Made by a program: the position numbers and the translations under genes
Source of the DNA: Clostridia bacterium
GTDB lineage: Bacteria; Bacillota; Clostridia; Oscillospirales; CAG-272
Reading direction: 5' to 3'
NCBI GenBank assembly: GCA_017517035.1
Contig: JAFXAN010000159.1
Span: forward strand, 1-36,428
DNA length: 36,428 nucleotides
The notes under the pieces: model-generated
Told to the model about the DNA's origin: nothing
The model's input: the letters and a program-made list of their open reading frames with translations, nothing else
Database searches by the model: none
In this document: piece by piece, positions 31,922 through 36,428 of the stretch
Position numbering within the stretch: the stretch's first letter is position 1
How the letters are laid out: every line of letters starts with the position of its first letter

Positions 31922-32308
31922 TTGAAAAAGGAAATCACACCACAGACTCCCGAAAAGCCAAGGCTGCATATTGAATGGGGCAAATTCCTTTATATGGGCT
32001 TTCTGTGTGCTATTATGCTGGTAGCGATGAGCGTACCCGCATTTGCGGCAACACCGACTATTTGGGAAAAAGCTACTGAAATTATGAAGGATGTATATAA
32101 TCAAGTCCTTCTTATTTCAACGATTGCAGCGGTTGTAACCGCTGCTGTGGCTCTGCTTTTAATGAACTTCTCAAAAAGCGGGAAAACAGTAGATGAGTCA
32201 AGAGCGTGGCTCAAACGTATCATCATTACTTGGGCGATCCTGAACAGCCTTGGCTTCATTATGGCATATGTCACACCCTTCTTCACGGATGGTAAGTGGA
32301 ACGGATAG
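31922..32308 (+). CDS. VirB2/TrbC-like conjugation membrane protein
   Basis: Small membrane protein of 128 residues. Translation most likely starts at the TTG at 31922, preceded by AAGGAGG; the frame is open upstream but that part overlaps the terminator. A signal-peptide-like helix (~22-42) ends MSVPAFAATPT. Two more helices follow: LLISTIAAVVTAAVALLL and WLKRIIITWAILNSLGFIMAYV. The layout of a cleaved signal followed by a two-helix hairpin is that of VirB2/TrbC pilins of type IV secretion. It heads the transfer operon. Homology to VirB2 is inferred from topology and context. Confidence 0.65.
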   Translation: MKKEITPQTPEKPRLHIEWGKFLYMGFLCAIMLVAMSVPAFAATPTIWEKATEIMKDVYNQVLLISTIAAVVTAAVALLLMNFSKSGKTVDESRAWLKRIIITWAILNSLGFIMAYVTPFFTDGKWNG

Positions 32309-32340
32309 CCGTTTTCTAAAATCAGAAAGGATGTGATGAT

Positions 32341-33051
32341 ATCGGTATATTAGATGGTATTGTTGAATGGGTAGCCGAACAGGTTATGCACGGACTGGAT
32401 CTAATCAGTTCATCGGTTTTGGGCGCGCTTGGCTGTAATATGGATACCTTTTTGCGATACTTTCCCGCTGCCGACACCATGTATAAGGTGTTCGTTGCTC
32501 TTGCAATCGGACTTATCCTTTTGAATTGGGTTTGGCAGTTGTTCAAAAACTTTGGATTGGGTATAGGCATTGAAGCAGAAGACCCCGTGAAGCTCAGTAT
32601 TCGCTCTATTCTCTTCATTCTCCTTGCCTATTATGCACGGGATATTGTAAACATAGTTCTTGACATTGGCGGAACCCCTTATCATTGGATATTAAATTCC
32701 GAGTTACCTCCGCTGAATTTTGCAAACTTTAATTCAGTATTCCTTACCATTTTGGGTGTTTGTGCAAGCGGCGCCGTGTCCATCATAGCCCTCATACTTG
32801 TACTTATCCTTGCATGGAACTATATCAAGCTCCTTTTCGAAGCGGCTGAAAGATATGTTCTGCTTGGTGTTCTGGTCTTTACCGCTCCCGTTGCTTTCTC
32901 AATGGGCGCATCTCAAACAACAAGCAACATCTTCAAGAGTTGGTGCCGAATGTTTGGCGGTCAGATCTTCCTTCTTTTGATGAATGCTTGGTGCTTAAGA
33001 CTCTTTACATCAATGGTAGGTGCCTTCCTCTCCAATCCCTTATCGCTGTAA
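32341..33051 (+). CDS. VirB6/TrbL-like conjugal transfer membrane protein
   Basis: Polytopic membrane protein with six or so helices (for example VFVALAIGLILLNWVWQLF, AVSIIALILVLILAW, YVLLGVLVFTAPVAFSMGA), fitting the VirB6/TrbL channel family of clostridial integrative elements. The coding frame clearly extends upstream of the first in-frame ATG (32386): residues DGIVEWVAEQVMHGLDLISS read as continuous protein. The best-placed start for that extension is ATC at 32341, nine bases after AAAGGA; nearby ATGs at 32331 and 32336 are in another frame and stop quickly. Either a non-standard start or a small indel is involved. If only the ATG at 32386 is used, the protein has 221 residues. Confidence 0.75.
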   Translation: MGILDGIVEWVAEQVMHGLDLISSSVLGALGCNMDTFLRYFPAADTMYKVFVALAIGLILLNWVWQLFKNFGLGIGIEAEDPVKLSIRSILFILLAYYARDIVNIVLDIGGTPYHWILNSELPPLNFANFNSVFLTILGVCASGAVSIIALILVLILAWNYIKLLFEAAERYVLLGVLVFTAPVAFSMGASQTTSNIFKSWCRMFGGQIFLLLMNAWCLRLFTSMVGAFLSNPLSL

Positions 33052-33061
33052 AGGAGGCAGT

Positions 33062-33976
33062 ATGAAAAAAAGAAATAAAATACTATTTGTGATAGCCGTC
33101 ACGCTGATTATGGTCTCCATTTGCAGTGTGCCGGCTTTTGCTTTGACCGAGGAAGAGGTCGAAGCGGCAGTTAACGCTCAAGGCAGAGATGCCGTTACGG
33201 GAAATATTTTCGTTTGGTTTCTTTGTGCTATTGCCTTCTTAAAGGTAAGCCAGAAGATAGACAGCTTTCTCGCGGGACTCGGCATCAACGTAGGACACAC
33301 GGGCGGTTCAATGATGGCAGAAGCTCTCATTGCTACAAGAGGTGCTTTTATGGCAAAGCAGTTTGCAGGCGGAGCCGGTGGCACAGGAGGAAAAGGCGCG
33401 TCCTCCGGTGGCGGTGGTGGCTTTATGAAAGGCGGTCTTGCAGGTGTTGTCAGCCGTAACTTTTCTAACAATGCCGTTAAGAAGGCTACGGGCAACGGTG
33501 GGGGCGGTCTTGGTGGAAAAGCCTTTACTTCCTCGGTCAGCAAAGGCGGCAGCTTTGCCAATAGCGTTATCGGTCGAGTAGCAACAGGAAACATTTCCTC
33601 AATGGGAACGATTTCGGGAGCAGGTTCAAGTGAGGCTTTAATGTCCTATCTTGGATATACGGCTCTCGGTGAGGACGCAGAGGACGTTCCTTCCTACTCT
33701 AATGTAGAAATCGGAGGAGGCAGAATTATGGCGACCGAAACATCTGCCGACAATCCCGGTGGAATTGATGTGGGTATGTATAATACCGAGCAATATATGG
33801 CTCCTTCCGGCGAGCATACAACGATTACGGCTGCCGATGGAACAAGCTGGTATAAGCAATACGCTCAGGATTCCGTAGAAAGAACTCCGTACAAAGCTCC
33901 CAACGGTGCCATTGGCTATCACGAAAACATTGTGAAGAAACTGCCTGATCCTCCTCGAAGAAAGGATAAGGTCTGA
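33062..33976 (+). CDS. Gly-rich conjugation-associated membrane protein
   Basis: Protein of 304 residues. The ATG at 33062 is preferred for AAAGGAGG just upstream; an earlier ATG overlaps the VirB6-like gene. A signal peptide covers ~1-28 (ending PAFALTEEE). One further hydrophobic stretch at ~50-62 (IFVWFLCAIAFLKVS) is followed by KIDSFLAGLGINVGHTGGSMMAEALIATRG. A glycine-rich region (~98-190) and a hydrophilic tail follow. The end overlaps the next start by one base (TGATG), so the two are translationally coupled. I recognise it only as part of a clostridial transfer operon. Confidence 0.65.
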   Translation: MKKRNKILFVIAVTLIMVSICSVPAFALTEEEVEAAVNAQGRDAVTGNIFVWFLCAIAFLKVSQKIDSFLAGLGINVGHTGGSMMAEALIATRGAFMAKQFAGGAGGTGGKGASSGGGGGFMKGGLAGVVSRNFSNNAVKKATGNGGGGLGGKAFTSSVSKGGSFANSVIGRVATGNISSMGTISGAGSSEALMSYLGYTALGEDAEDVPSYSNVEIGGGRIMATETSADNPGGIDVGMYNTEQYMAPSGEHTTITAADGTSWYKQYAQDSVERTPYKAPNGAIGYHENIVKKLPDPPRRKDKV

Positions 33977-34806
33977 TGGCAGAAAACAACAATCCCGCTT
34001 CTGAACCTCTACAAAAAGGAGCTCAAGCGGCAAATGCAGTACGAGGAGCTGTTAAAACAGGAAAAGCCATAGCCGCAGCTGCAAAGGGTGCATCTGCGGG
34101 TGGTTTATATGGTGCGATTGCCGCATTTGCGTGGGAAAACAGAGGGTTGATCCTCAAGATCATCATAGCGGCAACCGCTGTATTTCTAATCCCCGTAATT
34201 ATTATTTGTATGTTACCATCTGTCATTTGGGGTGGCATTAAGGACGCATTTTCACCAAACAACCCTGATGTCCCTATTCTCAATGACAGCACAGTAATTA
34301 CAACCAATTTAAGTGATATATCCGCATCCATCGGAACGATCATGTCCGAGGCGATGTCAGATATACTCACTCAAATAGATTTAGACTTTGGAAACTCAAG
34401 CGCAACTCATATGGAGATTGTAAACCCCTACGATAGTACAACGAATTACAGCACTGCATCTTTTGTATCTCAATACTCCGCATCTAAAAATACCGACTAT
34501 CAATCGGTATCCATTCCGGATATGGAGCGTGTCCTGCGTGAAAACAAAGACAAGCTCTATTCCTATACAAAGGTCTTTGAGAACAGAACAAGAACTGTTG
34601 AAACCGTTTACGTGGATGAAGAAACCGGTGAGGAATATGTCATAGAAACCGAGGTCACGGAAACGTGGGCAGTTTATACCATTTCATACAATGGCGAGGA
34701 ATACTTTGCAGATCATGTATTCGGTCTTTCGGAGGAACAAAAAAGGCTGGCTGAGGACTATACAAGCAATCTGAATCTATTTTTGAGTGATGATACATTC
34801 AACTGA
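33976..34806 (+). CDS. CD1108-like mobile element protein
   Basis: Protein of 276 residues. An Ala/Gly/Lys-rich N-terminus (QAANAVRGAVKTGKAIAAAAKGASAGG) precedes one membrane helix (~56-80, LILKIIIAATAVFLIPVIIICMLP) and an extracytoplasmic region of ~190 residues. This N-terminal pattern is characteristic of the CD1108 family of Tn1549/CTn-type elements. The outer part carries an acidic Thr/Glu-rich stretch (VETVYVDEETGEEYVIETEVTE) and no peptidase motif that I can identify. It is coupled to the preceding gene by a one-base overlap. Confidence 0.7.
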   Translation: MAENNNPASEPLQKGAQAANAVRGAVKTGKAIAAAAKGASAGGLYGAIAAFAWENRGLILKIIIAATAVFLIPVIIICMLPSVIWGGIKDAFSPNNPDVPILNDSTVITTNLSDISASIGTIMSEAMSDILTQIDLDFGNSSATHMEIVNPYDSTTNYSTASFVSQYSASKNTDYQSVSIPDMERVLRENKDKLYSYTKVFENRTRTVETVYVDEETGEEYVIETEVTETWAVYTISYNGEEYFADHVFGLSEEQKRLAEDYTSNLNLFLSDDTFN

Positions 34807-34829
34807 TTTTCAAGGAGGTGGTGATATAT

Positions 34830-34882
34830 ATGATTCGGCTATAATGCTCTCACAAGTCTTACGAACAGGAGGTAAAATGTGA
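34830..34882 (+). other. Two coupled mini-ORFs before the first pilin-like gene
   Basis: After AAGGAGG at 34812-34818 an ATG at 34830 opens a four-codon frame (MIRL, stop at 34842-34844). Its stop overlaps an ATG at 34844 that opens a 12-codon frame (MLSQVLRTGGKM), whose stop TGA (34880-34882) overlaps the GTG start of the pilin-like gene at 34879. The chain of overlaps could act as a leader controlling translation of the pilin gene. It may also be chance. Confidence 0.4.
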
Positions 34883-35118
34883 AACGGTTATTCAAAAAAG
34901 CAATCGATGTTTTGGATAACAAACGTGGAGACGGCTATATTGACGTAGCGGTAAAAATGATAATTGCCGTTGTCATCGGAGCATTACTGCTTGGCGGTCT
35001 CTATTATTTGTTCAACAACATCGTCCTGCCGGGACTTGCAGAGCGAATTCAAGATATGTTCGGCTCTCCCGGTGGAAGCGGAAATGATGGCGGTGGCGGC
35101 GGCATCATTCTTCTTTAA
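34879..35118 (+). CDS. Single-TM pilin-like protein 1 (DUF6133-like)
   Basis: A 79-residue protein with a GTG start supported by AGGAGG six bases upstream. A basic N-terminus (KRLFKKAIDVLDNKRGDG) is followed by YIDVAVKMIIAVVIGALLLGGLYYLF, one hydrophobic helix (~25-45). The C-terminus is glycine-rich. The layout of basic leader, Gly-Tyr junction, acidic residue three positions later and hydrophobic helix resembles prepilins processed by A24 peptidases. It is the most divergent of three tandem paralogues. Pilin function is inferred. Confidence 0.7.
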   Translation: MKRLFKKAIDVLDNKRGDGYIDVAVKMIIAVVIGALLLGGLYYLFNNIVLPGLAERIQDMFGSPGGSGNDGGGGGIILL

Positions 35119-35164
35119 CAAGCACGCTAAATAAAAATCAAAGAAAGATACGAGGTAAACTTTT

Positions 35165-35398
35165 ATGAAAAAGCTTTTCAAAAACATTCAGAACAAGGCA
35201 AACGCTCTCGCAATCAAGGCAAAGTGTGCTCTTGATAACGCAAAGGCAGAGGGTTACATCGACACCGGTGTAAAGATCATTATCGGCGTTGTAGTCGGTG
35301 CAGTTATCCTTGCAGGACTTTACGCCCTCTTCAGCGGTGTGATCCTTCCCACCCTCGAAGGCAGAATTGAAGGAATGTTCAATTACTCCGGCACCTAA
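35165..35398 (+). CDS. Single-TM pilin-like protein 2 (DUF6133-like)
   Basis: A 77-residue paralogue of the preceding protein. The basic, helical leader (residues 1-34, ending NAKAEG) meets YIDTGVKIIIGVVVGAVILA, the start of a membrane helix (~37-58). A short polar tail ends RIEGMFNYSGT. GAGGT precedes the ATG. Its DNA is strikingly similar to the next gene, indicating a recent duplication. Codon choice is strongly biased, as expected for an abundant product. Confidence 0.75.
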   Translation: MKKLFKNIQNKANALAIKAKCALDNAKAEGYIDTGVKIIIGVVVGAVILAGLYALFSGVILPTLEGRIEGMFNYSGT

Positions 35399-35455
35399 TC
35401 TCAGGTTAACAAGTCAAAGTCAAACAAAATAATTATTTGAAAGGAACAACATATT

Positions 35456-35686
35456 ATGAAAAAATTCTTTAAGAAGCTTCAGGACAAGGCAAATTCTCTC
35501 GCAATCAAGGCAAAGTGTGCTGTGGAAAGCACCAAGGGCGAAGGTTACATCGACACCGGTGTAAAAATCATCATCGGCGTGGTAGTCGGCGCGGTTATCC
35601 TCGCAGGACTTTACGCCCTCTTCGATAACGTCATCATCCCTCGTCTCAACACCGAGATCACGAATATGTTCAACTACACTGCTTAA
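35456..35686 (+). CDS. Single-TM pilin-like protein 3 (DUF6133-like)
   Basis: A 76-residue paralogue. It shares LAIKAKCA in the leader and GEGYIDTGVKIIIGVVVGAV across the predicted cleavage junction and helix with pilin-like protein 2. The tail ends TEITNMFNYTA, again like its neighbour's MFNY. GAAAGGAA precedes the ATG. A strong GC hairpin follows the stop codon and separates it from the peptidase gene. Confidence 0.75.
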   Translation: MKKFFKKLQDKANSLAIKAKCAVESTKGEGYIDTGVKIIIGVVVGAVILAGLYALFDNVIIPRLNTEITNMFNYTA

Positions 35687-35709
35687 TTTCTTAGGCGGTG
35701 TTTTTTGTT

Positions 35710-35733
35710 GGGGGGCGGGTCCTCTCGCCCCCC
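35710..35733 (+). other. GC-rich hairpin between pilin-like genes and peptidase gene
   Basis: GGGGGGCG (35710-35717) and CGCCCCCC (35726-35733) form an eight-bp stem around an eight-base loop. No T-run follows on the plus strand, so it is not a standard terminator. It may block 3' exonucleases and stabilise the upstream pilin mRNA, or cause partial termination. Confidence 0.55.
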
Positions 35734-35756
35734 GTTTCATATGAAAGGAGGAAAAA

Positions 35757-36350
35757 GTGGAAATACTATTTCAATTTTTAACCCTTTTCGGTCTGCTTCT
35801 TGCGGTGTGCGGAATAACGTGTATTCTCAACTATTATATGAGAAAACGAGGATTCTCGGTTAATGCTCTTGCCAACCAACTCATAGTTGTCCTCGTTACA
35901 GTCGCACTTTATGTGTTTGGCGGACTGAGTATTTGGACTGCAAAGGGTGTGATTATGTTGCTTGTCTTGCTGTACGCATCAGTACAGGACATTTCCACCC
36001 ACGAAGCTGATGACTCACTTTGGGTAATGCTTCTGATACTCGCCCTTGTAGGCTTTGGCGACGTTGGTATTGTGTCAATGTTGATGGGCGGTCTGCTTAT
36101 CTTTATACCGCAAATGGCAATCGCTATGTTTACGAACGGAAACGGAATTGGCGGTGCCGATATCAAGATCTCTACTGCGGCGGCTGTCTTGCTTGGTTTA
36201 TTCGGCGGAGTTCTCGGATACGTGATAGGACTTACTTTTGCCGTAATATTTAACCTTATTTATAACAAAGTCAAAAAACAAGCCTCGAATAAGGCGTTTG
36301 CCTTACTTCCTTTTATATCGGCAGGTCTTATGGTAGGTTATTTCATTTAA
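35757..36350 (+). CDS. A24 family prepilin peptidase
   Basis: Integral membrane aspartyl protease of the TadV/CpaA/FlaK type that cleaves prepilin leaders. Most of the 198 residues are hydrophobic helices. The two catalytic Asp are visible: D78 in YASVQDISTHE after a membrane helix, and D135 in NGIGGADIK, a GxGD-like motif with Ala before the Asp. There is no methylase domain, as in Tad/Flp-type peptidases. The start is GTG, preceded by AAAGGAGG. Its position directly after three pilin-like genes makes those its probable substrates. Confidence 0.88.
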   Translation: MEILFQFLTLFGLLLAVCGITCILNYYMRKRGFSVNALANQLIVVLVTVALYVFGGLSIWTAKGVIMLLVLLYASVQDISTHEADDSLWVMLLILALVGFGDVGIVSMLMGGLLIFIPQMAIAMFTNGNGIGGADIKISTAAAVLLGLFGGVLGYVIGLTFAVIFNLIYNKVKKQASNKAFALLPFISAGLMVGYFI

Positions 36351-36365
36351 CAGGAGGAAAACAAA

Positions 36366-36428
36366 ATGAGTTTTGGAAATCAAACCCAAACAAAAGAACC
36401 GAGAGCAGTAAAAAAGCCCAGAGGTACA
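36366..36428 (+). CDS. Start of an unidentified gene, cut by the window edge
   Basis: An ATG at 36366, preceded by AGGAGG and 15 bases after the peptidase stop, opens a frame that runs to the window edge (21 codons, MSFGNQTQTKEPRAVKKPRG and on). The visible part is hydrophilic and basic, as in the cytoplasmic N-terminus of a CpaB/SAF-type pilus assembly protein, but too little is present to assign it. Confidence 0.6.
   Translation, partial: MSFGNQTQTKEPRAVKKPRGT

Noticed and set aside
33178..33594. Pro/Ala-rich minus-strand frame opposite the Gly-rich transfer protein
   Set aside because: Proline runs are the expected antisense of Gly-rich codons; there is no ribosome site and the direction opposes the operon.
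33976..34806. NlpC/P60 or lytic transglycosylase domain in the CD1108-like protein
   Set aside because: No catalytic Cys-His or Glu motif of these wall hydrolases can be seen in the extracytoplasmic part.

Overview
The window looks like a chromosomal contig from an uncultured anaerobic gut-type clostridium (Firmicutes, probably Oscillospirales or a relative). This is inferred from strong AGGAGG-type ribosome sites, TTGACA/TATAAT promoters, BspA-like leucine-rich repeat proteins, several secreted GH26 glycosidases, a MetY/MetA methionine route and the start of a clostridial integrative element. No rRNA, tRNA or CRISPR was seen.

Layout. 199-2100 (minus): GH26 lipoprotein with a near-consensus promoter and a perfect 14-bp palindrome downstream of it. 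2334-6625 (plus): rimO, pgsA and a second GH26 enzyme fused to leucine-rich repeats. 6839-14867 (minus): an eight-gene envelope and division cluster, transcribed zapA, U32 peptidase-like gene, dut, maf, mreB, mreC, mreD, PBP2. 15060-19479 (plus): nth followed by a cluster resembling Bacillus ydjI/ydjG/ydjH (SPFH plus zinc ribbons, zinc-ribbon membrane protein, TPM-domain protein) and a small membrane protein. 19586-21810 (minus): metY and metA. 22077-26337 (minus): a third GH26 lipoprotein and a leucine-rich repeat membrane protein in one operon. 26862-29528 (minus): glnA and a CofE-like (F420-0:glutamate ligase family) gene.

From about 29600 to the right edge (plus) lies the left part of an integrative conjugative-type element: a small HTH protein, two regulator-like proteins, a promoter with a terminator-like leader, then a type IV secretion-like membrane operon (VirB2-like, VirB6/TrbL-like, Gly-rich membrane protein, CD1108-like protein). 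It is followed by three tandem single-TM pilin-like proteins, an A24 prepilin peptidase and the start of another gene. No integrase, relaxase or coupling ATPase is in view, so the element continues beyond the window.

The most interesting points are: (1) the pilin-trio plus prepilin-peptidase module inside a conjugative operon, which suggests a Tad/type IV-like surface filament carried by the element; (2) leucine-rich repeat modules that are fused to GH26 in one gene and encoded next to GH26 in another locus, linking the two functions; (3) a family of hairpin-rich intergenic repeats, one pair arranged as a ~300-bp MITE-like inverted repeat; and (4) glnA paired with a CofE-like ligase of unknown substrate.
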